Assembly: GCA_963922205.1 (NCBI GenBank)
Contig: CAWUHX010000173.1
Span: 186,001 to 250,000 of the forward strand
Source of the DNA: Romanomermis culicivorax
Lineage: Eukaryota; Nematoda; Enoplea; Mermithida; Mermithidae
Direction of reading: 5' to 3'
DNA length: 64,000 nt
Position numbers and translations under genes: made by a program. Shown piece by piece: positions 1-19,545 of the stretch. The notes under the pieces were generated by a model, which had not been told where the DNA came from, ran no database searches, and saw nothing but the letters and a program-made list of their open reading frames with translations. The first letter of the stretch is position 1. The number at the start of each line of letters is the position of its first letter.

Positions 1-1
1 T

Positions 2-2101
2 CAACGTTTTATAAAGGGCTGCTCTATGCTTGCCAGCCCTTTGACAAGGTTATTGAAAAAAGATACCCCTTTTGCCTGGGGCAAAGAGCAACAAGCAGCT
101 TTTGACACACTCAAAACTTGCCTCATTTCGGCCCCTCTCCTGGCTCATCCAGATTTCTCAAAAGCTTTCATTTTACAAACAGACCCCTCTCTGCTTGATA
201 TAGGCGCTGTTTTGAGTCAAATTGGGGATGATATGCTTGAGCATCCCATTGCTTTTGCAAGCCGTGGGCTAAAGCCCCCTGAGAAAAATTATCCGATCAC
301 TGAACTAGAAGCCCTAGCAGTTGTCGAATTTGTCAAGTATTTCAGGGCTTATTTGTTTCAACAAGAAGTGATAGTCCATACTGACCACACAGCTGTCAAA
401 GCGGTTCTCAACAAAGAGAACCCCTCCCCTCGCATTGCACATTGGGGTTTAGCCTTATCTGACTTCCAGTTGGATATCAGGCCCCGTTGTGGTGTGGCCA
501 ACCGAAATGCTGATGCAGTTTTGTGTTTCCCTGATCCAAAATCTGAACCCACTTTTGATATCGATACCTTAGAGACTCGTCCAGAGACTAATGTGGTTCA
601 AACAGACCTTGAAAAAACGGAAAGTAAGGGCTCAATAAACATTATCCAAGCCCCAATCCAAGGTCTAGAAAATGAGGCCACTGATGCGGAAGAATTGGCT
701 AAAAACTTCGCAGAATTTCAAGTGATAGATACGGACACCTGCAAACTCCTTACCGATCTTAGGAACAGAAATTCTAAACTCATAAAACACTATTGTGAGG
801 AAAATGGGCTTCTCTACCATCTCTCGACTGGGAAAAAGCGACTTTACATTCCCAAAGCCCTACGTCATGAGGTCATGAGGACCCATCACGACTCAAAATT
901 CGCGGGCCATTTTGCCTTTGAAAAAACCTTACGTTCGATTGCAGACCGGTATTATTGGCCTGGAATGCACAATGATGTAAAATCATACTGTGAAACATTT
1001 TCAAAATGCCAAATGAACAAACCTGTCAGACATCACATCAAGGCAAAGATGGTTCCTATCTTCAGTAGTGAACCATTTGAGCGGGTTGGGCTAGATTGCA
1101 TTGGCCCTATCACCCCTTCAATCAATGGAAACTTGCACATCGTCGTCTTCATCGACTATTTCACGAAATACATGGAGGCTTCCCCGGTACCTAATATAAT
1201 CGCAAAGACTATAGCCTCTGTTTTTGTCAATCAAATCGTTTGTAAGCATGGTGCGCCCAAAATCATTCATTGTGATCGGGCCTCTGATTTCACATCAGAA
1301 CTTTTCACAGAAATCACAAGATTATGCAGTACCAGAAAGGTACATACGACCCCCTACCACCCTTGTGCCAATAGTGAGGTCGAAAGAGGGAACCAAACCC
1401 TCCTCACACGTCTACGAATGTTTGTAGATGATCGTCACGACGATTGGGATGATTACTTCCCTTTTTCAGTCTTTGCCATAAACACTCATGTGAATAAAAT
1501 GACCGGTTTCTCACCCTTCGAATTAATTTATGGCAGGAAGCCCTGATTGCCCTCAGGAACCCTTTTTCCGCGGTCTCCTTATCAGGTTGACCCAGATGAT
1601 TACTTGATAAGGGTAAAAACTTATCTTTCGTCCGCATTTGACAAAGTGAACAGAGCAACCAACGAAGCCCAATCGAATTACACTGCTCTATACAATAAGA
1701 ACGCCAATGACACCCAGTATGAAGTTGGAGGCTACATTCTTCAGAGAACACATACAATGAAACGGTTAGAATGTCCAAAATTCATAACCAAACAACATGG
1801 ACCATTTAAAATCGTTGGTATTTCGTATCCAAATATCCTTCTCGAAAATGAAAAGGGTAAGCAATTCACGATCCATGTCAACGAAACAGTACCCTTTCAC
1901 TCAAGGGTCACATATCAAGAAAATGGACCCTCAACGCCAAATTGTACAATTATCTCAACTCGTCCATCGATCAACAGTTCGAAATCGGCTGGCAACAAAT
2001 GGCGCCATCTATACAACCAATTCGCATCCAAAAAAAATGGACGTCTGGACTGCAAACAAGGGCGTCCCCTTTTTGAAGGACGGGAATGTCACGAGGAGTG
2101 A
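2..2101 (+). pseudogene. pol: Ty3/gypsy retrotransposon pol fragment (RT end, RNase H, integrase), one in-frame stop
   Basis: One reading frame runs from the window edge to the stop at 2101, broken by a single TGA at 1544-1546. Numbering from the ATG at 26: residues 1-50 are the reverse-transcriptase thumb and connection (PLTRLLKK, FAWGKEQQAAFDTLK). RNase H follows (ILQTDPS near 52, TELEALAV near 92, VHTDHTAV near 118). An HHCC zinc-binding integrase N-terminus (HHDS..GHFAF, YYWPGM, C..C) lies near residues 290-332. The integrase core has Asp357 (GLDCIGPI), Asp417 (HCDRASDF) and Glu453 (SEVERGN), so the D,D(35)E spacing is intact. After the stop the same frame gives the integrase C-terminal region. 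The element copies itself through RNA and inserts DNA into the host genome. The 5' part (gag, protease, most of RT) lies outside the window. The Ty3/gypsy assignment is firm; the clade within it is not determined. The lone nonsense codon suggests a fairly young but dead copy. Confidence 0.93.
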
Positions 2102-2254
2102 CAAAAATGTAAAGTTATGAAAAATTATGTACTGTATATTTTCTGCAAATTCTACCATGTTTTCCTCCAAAAATTCCGGTTAAAACCTGTTTTTGTACAG
2201 CTATTTTTTGTTTGTTGGAATTACGAGTTTTATGCACTCGAGCACTTTTTATTG

Positions 2255-2449
2255 TAATTATGCACACTTCAACGGAAACAGTGGCGACAACTCAAAAACA
2301 CTAATCACGGACACTTGCGTAATTATGCACACTTCAACGGAAACAGTGGCGACATCTCAAAAACACTAATTACAGACACTTGCGTACTTATGCACACTTC
2401 AACGGAAACAGTGGCGACAACTCAAAAACACTAATTACGGACACTTGCA
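2255..2449 (+). repeat. Three tandem 65-bp units downstream of gypsy pol
   Basis: A 65-bp unit carrying TGCACACTTCAACGGAAACA and GTGGCGACA repeats three times with only a few substitutions, starting about 150 bp after the pol stop. Its position suggests the 3' untranslated region or LTR of the retrotransposon. I could not delimit an LTR, because the partner LTR is outside the window. Confidence 0.85.
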
Positions 2450-3080
2450 TAACAGGGTTAATTATGGCGCCCTGTAGATTTCAGAACCTACAGTAACTCA
2501 AGTATGGTCCGCCCCGACCACTGTGGGTGTTTTTTCATGTCTGAAATGTGGGTCAAGTGGGTCTAAAACAAAGAAGAAGACCCTGTTTTTGAAACATAGT
2601 CAGTCTTTGGTTTTTGTGTCGACCTCAGCAGTTGAATCCCCCGCCGGATTCTGTCAGTAATTTTGCCTTACAAGAATCGTCCTGCGACTGGACCGTTATT
2701 TCGTTTTGTGCATTTTTGTGCCGAGTTTTACGTTGTGTAATTTCACGCCCGTTTTACGCTTGCGTTTTTCCACCGGTTTTACATTTCGTATCGAACCAAC
2801 GTTTGTACCAAGGCTGTAAGTTGTAAATTAGTAAAGTCAAAAACCCAACTTGCTTAAGTACACATCAACCCTTACAGTAACCCTGACATAGGCAAGTTAA
2901 CTATCTACTATACATTAACATATACATGAACTAAAAATCTGTGACATACTGTGTTCAGTACAATTTAACCTATACATATTTATCTTAAAATATTGCAGTA
3001 AAAGCTTATAACAATTTTTACTCTCATTAGCTATAAATCTATAGACCTAATACATGATTTAAGTATAACATCAAAACTTA
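2450..3080. other. Probable 3' non-coding part of the retrotransposon, then AT-rich DNA
   Basis: TGGCGCCCTG at 2465 resembles the start of a retroviral primer-binding site, but on the 3' side of pol it could only serve a neighbouring copy. From about 2840 the sequence is simple AT-rich DNA with no gene I can support. Confidence 0.3.
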
Positions 3081-3370
3081 CTAGAAGCGCGGTAGCGCCA
3101 ATCCTATCCACTGCTTGGCATAGCGCTTGTCGGCATTTCCCCATTCAGCCCTCGCACCGGGGGGTAGGATGTTCCACAGGTGGGAGGCTAGGTGGTCATC
3201 GGCCAGCGAAGGGTTTTCGAACATCCAGGGTGAACACTTCATGAAACCCCTAACGGGTTTCTGCCTAGCTGGATATTCAACCCCCCACTGGCTTTTCAAC
3301 CAGTTCTTGAACTCTGCTGATGCCTCCTCCCAAGAGACTGACGCCCACGCATCGAGGTCAGTTGTTGTTA
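3081..3370 (-). CDS. Unidentified small ORF, GC-richer than its surroundings
   Basis: On the minus strand an open frame enters from about 3370 and ends with a stop at 3081. It is about 95 residues long and unusually rich in tryptophan (LDAWASVSWEEA, KNWLKSQWGVEY, CSPWMFENPSLADDHLASHL, WNILPPGARAEWGN), with a basic ending. There is no clear start codon, so it may be a 3' exon or the remnant of a retroelement protein. Base composition is clearly more balanced than the AT-rich flanks, which favours real or recent coding sequence. I do not recognise the family, and no neighbouring exon was found. Confidence 0.35.
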
Positions 3371-3660
3371 AAAACAGCTCTAAATTAATAATAATATTTT
3401 TAATATTTTAAATAGTATCGGTATTAATTTTGGAAATCAAAATATTTGTAAAATCAGCATACCATAAGCCTCGTAGGCTGCTCTCAACGCCGAAATAAAT
3501 GTAACAAATACAGCCTCCATCAATATTGTCTTTGGTGTCCCACAAGTACAAAAATAAGAATGATTCTTCTTCTTCTATTTTTTCTATTTATACCTCTTTG
3601 CCCTCATTAAACCTTTTCCGATTTTTTCTGCTTTTTTTGGTTGAATCTTTTCCCTTTTTC

Positions 3661-3829
3661 TTTGAAGGTTCTAGGCTCTAGGTTATTCTAGAAAACTATC
3701 AAAATAATAATAATCAACAACTTAATTGTTTTGGTAAAGCATCTCTTTGAAGGTTCTAGGCTCTAGGTTATTCTAGAAAACTATCAATATAACAATAATC
3801 ACCACCTTAATTATTTTGGTAAAGCATCT
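3661..3829 (+). repeat. 85-bp direct duplication
   Basis: The block starting TTTGAAGGTTCTAGGCTCTA is repeated immediately, with period 85 and a few substitutions. No coding potential. Confidence 0.85.
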
Positions 3830-5890
3830 CTTGCTACCATGTTCATAGAACCTTTGACCTTTTCTAGCATTTCTAATTGGTTTTACGATCTAAATGGCTT
3901 CAGCTGTCTAACCTTTTTATGTTTGCTCTGGAAAACACTCTGTATACAAAATTGTATCTACCTGTATAAATCATTATGCATTATATAATGTATCAATTTC
4001 TATATGCAGAATAGTGTTCATGTATGTCTACCCTCGATGATTTAGTAGACCTTTAACCTCCTGGTACAGTTTTGTGTATATACATCTTGTGTTCTCTTTT
4101 TTCTTTCTTTCTTTCTTTCTTTTCTTTTCTTCGAATATTCTTGTAGTATCAGTTACGTTTTCTACATCTAGAATATTTTTGCATCTCAAGTGCTCAATTT
4201 TCTACACGCGCTTCATGTCCGACTCATTTGGGTCATTTTTCTATAAAAGACCTTGATCATTTTACGACCTTATAAGTATAAACCCGTAGGAATAACGTTT
4301 CAAGTTTTATAGACTCTTAGAGTTTTTATATGTGGAATTGAGCATTCTGATCTAAAAGACCATTCTAATTTGGACGATCGTTCAGTATGCAGGGCTTCTA
4401 GCTAATCTGTTAACCTGCAGACGGCGCACCTCTCATATTGGAGCCCAAGGGCGCTTTTTTTGAAAGACTTCCTCCGTGGGTTGAGGGAATCATTTTTATA
4501 CATGCTTTCTTTTTTGTTTTTCCATTTTTGTTCACATTATCATTATTATTTTTTTATTTTTGTATTTGGACTACAGTATTTTTGCAATAAACAAAAATAA
4601 TACATTGCTTCAAAGGTTTTACAATAAACTAGAAATGATACAGCGATTTAAAAATTTTTCCTTTTGATATGTAAAGATTTTTGAACTCTCCAAATTTTCT
4701 ACACGCTTTTTAGGACCAGCTTGTTCCGGTCATTTTTCTATAAAAGACCTTATTGGTCTACATGCTTTTTATAGCCAGCTTGTTCTGGTCATTTTTTATA
4801 AAAGACCTTCTCGGTCATTTTTGGCAGACAATCAAACTTTATACACATGCACCCCTAAGGATAATGTTTCATCCCGTATAGACCCTCTCAAGATTTTACT
4901 CATAAAACAGACCATTACTGACCAGTTTGACCATTCTGACATTTATTGACTTGAACAATCATTCAGGAATGGGACCACCGAACATATTTACACCTGCAGG
5001 TGGCGCCCTTTTGTCAAAGGGGGTCCGGGGGTGCAAATTTTTGAAAGGCTTCCTCTGCCCATGGGGGAAGTTGTTTTATATACATGATCTCTTTTTATTT
5101 CTTTTCCATCTTTTGTTCATTTTAGTTTTCCTTTTCCATTTTCTGTTCATCATCGATTTTCTTTTTCCACCTACAGTAACACACCTATTACCCTAACTCC
5201 ACTATTACCATAATTGAAAAATTACCGTAATTCCACTATTAGGGTAACTCTGGAACATGTATCCTTTACCATACTACCTATAAATCGGCAAAAAATCGAG
5301 CGTATATGCTTACCATACTACCTATAAATCAGCCAAAAATGACAAATTATAGGTAGTACACAAAAGATAGGGATATCCTTAACTATACTACTTATGCCGT
5401 CCGGGGTTACTACTTGCGTATATGGGGAGAGATCTGGCACAAGGTAGGCAATGGGTGGCTTTTATGCAAATTCGTACAGGGGATGCAAGGTAGAATCAAA
5501 TATGCAAATTTTTTAAAGATAATATAGGGTGGTGGACGCAAGCAATAAAACAAACTGGATGCAAAGGGTGAAACCCAAGAATGAGCAAAAAACTAAAGAA
5601 ACAGGTCCTTTTAAGGACCTCGTGGGCCTGCAGTATGGCCATGGTGGAGCTTATGACGCCCAAGCTAACTTCTGCAGAGGAAAATGGTGCAGAAGATGCC
5701 TATGGTCACATAGACATTTTCCAGTTCAAATGCATTCAGCATTGGGGACGAGTTTCATGCCCATGCTAAACATATGAACCTCTTTAATGAAAACTTCTTG
5801 ACTAGCCCTTTCACGTCACAAAGACGACGCTAGTTTTACTGATAAGAGGCGCACGTAGTGCACCAATTATAGCTAGGAGCTCGTAGAGCT
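3830..5890. repeat. AT-rich repeats with diverged direct copies; no gene
   Basis: The stretches around 4305-4500 and 4880-5080 are diverged direct copies; both contain a CTGCAG..GGCGC block followed by AAAG(A/G)CTTCCTC. The phrase CATTTTTCTATAAAAGACCTT recurs near 4210, 4715 and 4780. Short TACCATACTACCTATAAATC repeats lie at 5265-5340. At 5603-5620 the inverted repeat AGGTCCTTTTAAGGACCT resembles a histone-type hairpin. I see no supportable gene. Confidence 0.5.
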
Positions 5891-6116
5891 GGCGAATTCC
5901 TAAAACAGTGTTTCCTAAAACAGCGTTTCCTAAAAGAGCATTTCCTAAAACAGCGTTTCCTAAAACAGTGGATTCCTAAAACAGCAGTTCCTAAAACAGC
6001 GGATTCCTAAAACAGCGTTTCCTAAAACAGCGGATTCCTAAAACAGTGTTTCCTAAAACAGTGGATTCCTAAAACAGCGTTTCCTAAAACAGCGGATTCC
6101 TAAAACAGCGTTTTCC

Positions 6117-6402
6117 TACATTAAAATGATATGCGTTAAATCACAATGATGTGTTTCCCACGGTATGTGTTGCAAAGCTACCTCCAGAAGTGCTGTAAAG
6201 TGAAGTGTGGCTTAGGCTTAGGCTTAGGCTTACGCCAATGACTACATATTTACTAAGTTAATGGTTAGTCAATGTTCGTTTATTATGTAACAAAAACAGA
6301 CACTCTTCATTTATAAAAGCAGGATCTGAGCAAAATAAACTTTTTCAACAGCGATCTAGTGTAAAGAAACTGAATGACAAATTGTGCCCATATATCATAT
6401 AC
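6117..6402 (+). repeat. Left 285-bp arm of inverted repeat
   Basis: Nearly perfect inverse of 6768-7048. It includes three direct copies of TTAGGC, the nematode telomere hexamer, inside GGCTTAGGCTTAGGCTTACG. The motif is reproduced inverted in the other arm, so it is part of the repeat rather than telomere. Confidence 0.9.
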
Positions 6403-6767
6403 TAGGAACCGCTGTTTCAGGAAAACGCTGTTTTAGGAAACCCTGTTTTAGGAAAACGCTGTTCCAGGAAACACTGTTTCAGGAATCCGCTGTTTTAGGA
6501 AACGCTGTTTTAGGAATCCGCTGTTTTAGGAAACGCTGTTTTAGGAATCCGCTGTTTTAGGAAACGCTGTTTTAGGAAACGCTGTTTTAGGAACCGCTGT
6601 TTTAGACCTAAACTGTAGAGCTTGTTTGGCGGAAGTTTTTATTAAAGGGTCATACTGCAGCCTACGTGCGAAAGAAAAAACAAACGAAATACAACAAAAA
6701 TGGAACACAAAAATGCATGTAAAACATAAGCGTTTCCTAAAACAGCGTTTACCTAAAACAGCGGTTC

Positions 6768-7048
6768 CTAGTATATGATATATGGGCACAATTTGTCATT
6801 CAGTTTCTTTACACTAGATGGCTGTTGAAAAAGTTTATTTTGCTCAGATCGTGCTTTTATAAATGAAGAGTGTCTGTTTTTGTTACATAATAAACGAACA
6901 TTGACTAACCATTAACTTAGTAAATATGTAGTCATTGGCGTAAGCCTAAGCCTAAGCCACACTTCACTTTACAGCACTTCTGGAGGTAGCTTTGCAACGC
7001 ATACCGTGGGAAACACATCATTGTGATTTAACGCATATCTTTTTAATG
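6768..7048 (-). repeat. Right 285-bp arm of inverted repeat
   Basis: Inverse complement of 6117-6402 with few mismatches, for example an indel in the TTAGGC run and GATCGTG against GATCTGA. The arms are separated by about 365 bp, so the transcript or single strand could fold into a long hairpin. Confidence 0.9.
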
Positions 7049-7226
7049 TAGGAAAACGCTGTTTTAGGAATCCGCTGTTTTAGGAAACGCTGTTTTAGGA
7101 ATCCGCTGTTTTAGGAAACGCTGTTTTAGGAATCCGCTGTTTTAGGAAACGCTGTTTTAGGAATCGGCTGTTTTAGGAACCGCTGTTTTAGGAATCCGCT
7201 GTTTTAGGAAACGCTGTTTTAGGAAA

Positions 7227-8251
7227 CAGTGTTGCCAGATGTGACGGGTTCCCGTCAATTTTGACGGGAAACGAGGCAATTGATGGGAAGTTTGACGGGA
7301 TGAAAAAATGACGGGATTTGTGACGGTATTTCACTATTTGTGACGGAATTGACGGGAATCTGACGATATTGACGGGTTGTGTGACGGGAATGAGTTTTTG
7401 ACGGATTGAGATATTTCCATACATTTGGGTTGGCTTGGTTTACGATGTATTGCATAGTATACTGTTTATTTATTTTTATTTTTGGTGTTTTTTTATTATC
7501 GATTTTTTGGCGAAGTTGGAAATGTGATTATATTTAAGATTGCAAGTAAAAACTATGCTTTAAAGTGAAAGTGTAATTGGTAAGGTAGGTTTAGGTACAT
7601 TCAGTGTTTCTTTTTTATGCACGAATTTTGGTCGTTTTTTGTTCACCGGCTGTGCACACCCACTTAAATTTGTGCACGTAACGTTATAAGTATATACAAT
7701 TGCACATTTAGATGCAAAAAATTTGTGCAAGGACCTGAAAAAATATGCATTGTGCACAAAAAAGAAACCATGGGTACATTCCATACTTTAAAAAATAAAT
7801 CAGAACCCGTGAGGCGTGAATATATGTTGATGATGCCGTTTCGAACCAATTTATGCTGCATTTATTGGTTAATTATTGGTTTTTTTGTTATCTACGGGTA
7901 TGCATTTCTAGCAGGGGCTGACAAATCGTAAACTTTTGGGTTTTTGCTTTTTTAACATGCACTTAATTGATTGTTCAGCCCAAAATTTTAATTAATTCTA
8001 TAGAAATTTAAAGTAAAACTTCAAAAACGAGAAGGTCGGCCGGAGGCTCTACCCAAATTGTTGATATTGAATAAAGTTGTTGAATATACCCTTTTCCATT
8101 TTATTTCTCACGTTTGTATCGATTATGTATTAGTTTTTTTTATAATTTCGTTGACGGGGTTTGTGACGGGTTTCAAAATTTATGTGACGGGATTTTCGGT
8201 TTTTTTTCGAAAAAAATGACGGGTTTTTAATAATTCCATCTGGCAACACTG
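7227..8251. mobile_element. hAT-type non-autonomous element, 1025 bp, with perfect 8-bp TSD
   Basis: The ends are a perfect 15-bp inverted repeat, CAGTGTTGCCAGATG at 7227-7241 and its complement ending at 8251. Both sides carry the same 8 bp, TTAGGAAA (7219-7226 and 8252-8259), which is also the repeat unit of the host array. The subterminal parts are filled with irregular TGACGGG repeats (7238-7400 and 8150-8222). No transposase frame is present. CAGTGTTGCCA-type ends with 8-bp target duplications are typical of the hAT superfamily. Confidence 0.88.
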
Positions 8252-8309
8252 TTAGGAAACGCTCTTTTAGGAAACGCTGTTTTAGGAAACGCTGTTTTAG
8301 GAATACGCC

Positions 8310-9169
8310 GCTTCCGACAGTGCAAATTCACCACCATTTTTTCACGATTATCTTGAAAAAATCGCGAGGAATTGGAAGAATTACTATTCACTTGAAATGA
8401 AAGGTCGAACATCGGAAAACTTATCATGACTGCGATGCAATTTTTTGATATATATTTCGAAAAAATGTTCGCAGGTAACGATTTTTTTTCAAGTGGCAGC
8501 GAATTTTTTTAAATTGTTAATGATGTTCAGTAGGCCGTAATCCTCTACTATTATAAGCTGTGAGAAGTGCTCAACGGTTGGGGGTTCCATGTTTCACACC
8601 ACGTCGGCCAAAAGAAAATGAGTCGACGTTAGTAGATTGTAGCGCCTTTCCTATACGGTAAAGGGTATTCGAATAACTGCTGCCGTTTTCCTTTTCTTTT
8701 AAATAGATGCTAACAATCACTCGATTATTAAAATTTAATGAAAATTTTCCAATTTTCCGACCTCTTATTTAAAGCACATTGTGCAGCAACCATCGAATAA
8801 AATGAAAATTAATGAAGACTCCGAGACACATTTTTCTAATGTATTGAGTAAAAATGTGACCATGCGCCAAAGCGTCTTTCCCACCCAATCTACATTTTCC
8901 CATTCTAAAGATAACTTTTTTGAAAATTCGCTATTTTGAGAATCGCTGTATCCAGATAAGGCTGTATTGAGTCTGGCTATTTTGAGTTTCGTTGTTGTGT
9001 GTTTCGCTGAATAGGGGTGAAACCTGCCCGGTTCCCAGGTTTGGTCGAACTTCTCAGAAACTGAATCTCACACACCGACGAAACCGCAGTGTACTTAAGA
9101 ACGTCAGCATAAGTTTTTATACGAATTCCAAACGATACAAACAAAAAAGTATTACCATATCACGAATCC
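8310..9169. other. 3' flank of the lysyl-tRNA synthetase gene
   Basis: AT-rich DNA with no recognisable gene or repeat. It should contain the 3' UTR of the minus-strand synthetase gene. I did not find a convincing AATAAA signal close to the stop. Confidence 0.4.
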
Positions 9170-17644
<8,475 letters not shown>

Positions 17645-19100
17645 GATTACTTTTACAACTTTTAGCTACAAAAAAGGCGTCAAATGACAAGAACGTACCA
17701 GCATAACATATTGGAATTCCTCACTTTTTGCTAAGCTGCTTTTCTGCCGTATCGTTATCCACGACGGTATCCATTTATTGACTTTATACAGTGAACTATA
17801 GGAATCTATCGATAAAAACGATTTTTGGATATAATCACAATATATGTAGGGATGCTATACATGTACAGGGTACCCGGACTTAAAACAAGACCCGAAATTA
17901 CTCGACAATTTTGATGGACCCGGACCCGATATTTTTAAAATATGCACCTCGAAACATCTTTAAGGGATGCACATCATTTTTGAACAAATTTCTGACGAAT
18001 TTTATGCATTTCGTGCCAATTATTCTTAGCACACCTACGGTGATCAATTTGTTCCTCAGATTTAAAAAGAACTTCAAACTTGAAGCTTTAATTTATTCCA
18101 CTGCATATGTCATAAATAAAAAGAATTTTAGGAAATTTCAACTTTTTGCCTCGATTTTTGGAATTTCCGAAGCCAGTAACAGTAACGATGTTCGACAGCG
18201 ACGCTGGATATTTTTGAGCAAAAACATATTCAAAACGTTTTTGTACACGTGGAAAAAATTTGGGTCCTTTCCACAGTCATGAGAAAGACGCCAGAGCTGG
18301 TAGCAAAACATTTTTTTTCATCGAAAACATATCTTCTTCGAGTGCATAAGAGACAGCAAAGGAGCATGTTCGAAAACGAATTATTTATCAGCATAGCATA
18401 CAATATTCTTTTCCTTCTCGTTAGAATTCTGCTTCAGTAATTTCATCGCAGTGGCTGTATTTGAGAGTGATATCAGCTCGAGAGAAGCCCAATGGTTTTT
18501 CTCCGATGCGCTTATTTTGGGAAAAAAAATTCGGCACAGGAAAAAATGTACTCTTTTCCCACTTGGGAAACGATTGGGGAGAAATAAACGGAAAAGATGC
18601 ATTGTATCATGCATTTTAGAAAATGAAACTTCAAAACTTTACGACAAGCGCCGATCCCCATTTATGACGTTTACAGTTACTACTGTTCAGTATTTAGCTA
18701 AGCGGGGTTGTACAAGTTAATTTTTAATTATCGGTTAATCATTGATATCCTTACTTTTGAATCAGAAATTTAAAAGTTTTGAGTTATAATGTTCGCTGAA
18801 AATTTGTATTTTTTCTCTAACACATTTTTAGATGGAGACAAATACGGAAACGACTGAAATTGTGTTCAGAAATATGGTCGGCATAATTAGAAAATTTTGA
18901 TTTTTGACTTGCAGTTTTCCAGGCTTATAATGGCACGAAAATATTTTTCGAATTTATACAGTGCTAAGGAACATGTTTTTGAAAATAAATTCGAGAGGAA
19001 AGAAGCGTAAGCTTTCGCTCTCTTTCTATCGTCGGAAATGGTCGGCCGGTGTCCCCAAGATTTGCCAACTATATGGCTGAAATGGGTTAGCTATGGGAAT

Positions 19101-19545
19101 CATACATGTAATTGGGGGGGAAGTGCTATGGGAACCCCCCCCCCCAGAAATCGTCGACCATATGGCTAGCCATTGGGCGACCGCCCCCCCCCAGGATTTT
19201 CCAATCCTATGGCTAGCCATATGGTAGCCCTAGGGACCCCCATAGTTTTAGTCGGAAAAATACTGAAAAATGTCATTTTTTCTATGAAAAATGTCAATTT
19301 TTGAACAAAAAATGGTCAAAAACGTCAATTTTCTCGGCGCTTCGCGCCATAAGTACATATTTCATCATTTTTTAGCCAAAAATTACTACTTTTTAAACCG
19401 TTTTCGGACATTTTTCATGGAAAAAATCGAATTTTTTTTCCTTCAGGGACCCCTCCCCCCAAAATTTTGGGAATTACTGACCCCCGGCCCCAAAAAAGTG
19501 CTCCAACCCCCCCCCCCCAGACCTCGGAGCTCCGTTACATGTATG
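19101..19545 (+). mobile_element. 445-bp CATAC...GTATG MITE (hAT-like), polymorphic between the two copies
   Basis: Inverted ends CATACATGTAATTGG and complement of CATACATGTAACGG. Flanks are ATGGGAAT (19093-19100) and ATAGGAAT (19546-19553). The other copy of the block has the uninterrupted site ATAGGAAT once, at 26075-26082, so the insertion, its borders and the 8-bp duplication are directly proved. The interior has G/C homopolymer runs, paired GGCTAGCCAT words, AAAATGTCAATTTTT hairpins and the palindrome-like GGCGCTTCGCGCC. No ORF. Confidence 0.93.

Larger units (their letters stand above)
5891..8309. mobile_element. Foldback-like element made of tandem-repeat arrays and inverted arms
   Basis: The ends form an imperfect inverted repeat: GGCGAATTCCTAAAACAG at 5891 and the complement of GGCGTATTCCTAAAACAG ending at 8309. 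Inside, in order: array A (5901-6116) of about 15-bp CCTAAAACAGCG units; arm U (6117-6402); array B in reverse (6403-6608); spacer (6609-6728); a short forward array (6729-6767); arm U' inverted (6768-7048); array C in reverse (7049-7226, resuming at 8252-8305). Terminal inverted repeats built from short tandem units are the hallmark of foldback elements of the FB/Galileo kind. No transposase is present. A younger hAT-type insertion splits array C. Without it the element is about 1.39 kb. No clear target duplication was found. Confidence 0.7.

Noticed and set aside
2465-2482. Retroviral primer-binding site
   Set aside because: TGGCGCC is suggestive, but it lies downstream of pol and no LTR border (TG...CA) could be defined beside it.
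5603-5620. Histone mRNA 3' stem-loop
   Set aside because: The stem fits (GGTCCT/AGGACC), but the loop is TTTA rather than the usual TTTC, and no histone coding sequence lies upstream.
5901-6116. CRISPR-like array of short repeats
   Set aside because: The units are contiguous and variable with no unique spacers, occur in both orientations, and belong to a foldback element in a eukaryotic genome.
17911-18282. 123-codon ORF upstream of KARS
   Set aside because: The equivalent stretch in the second copy (24813-25094) is frameshifted by a small indel, so the protein is not conserved between near-identical sequences.
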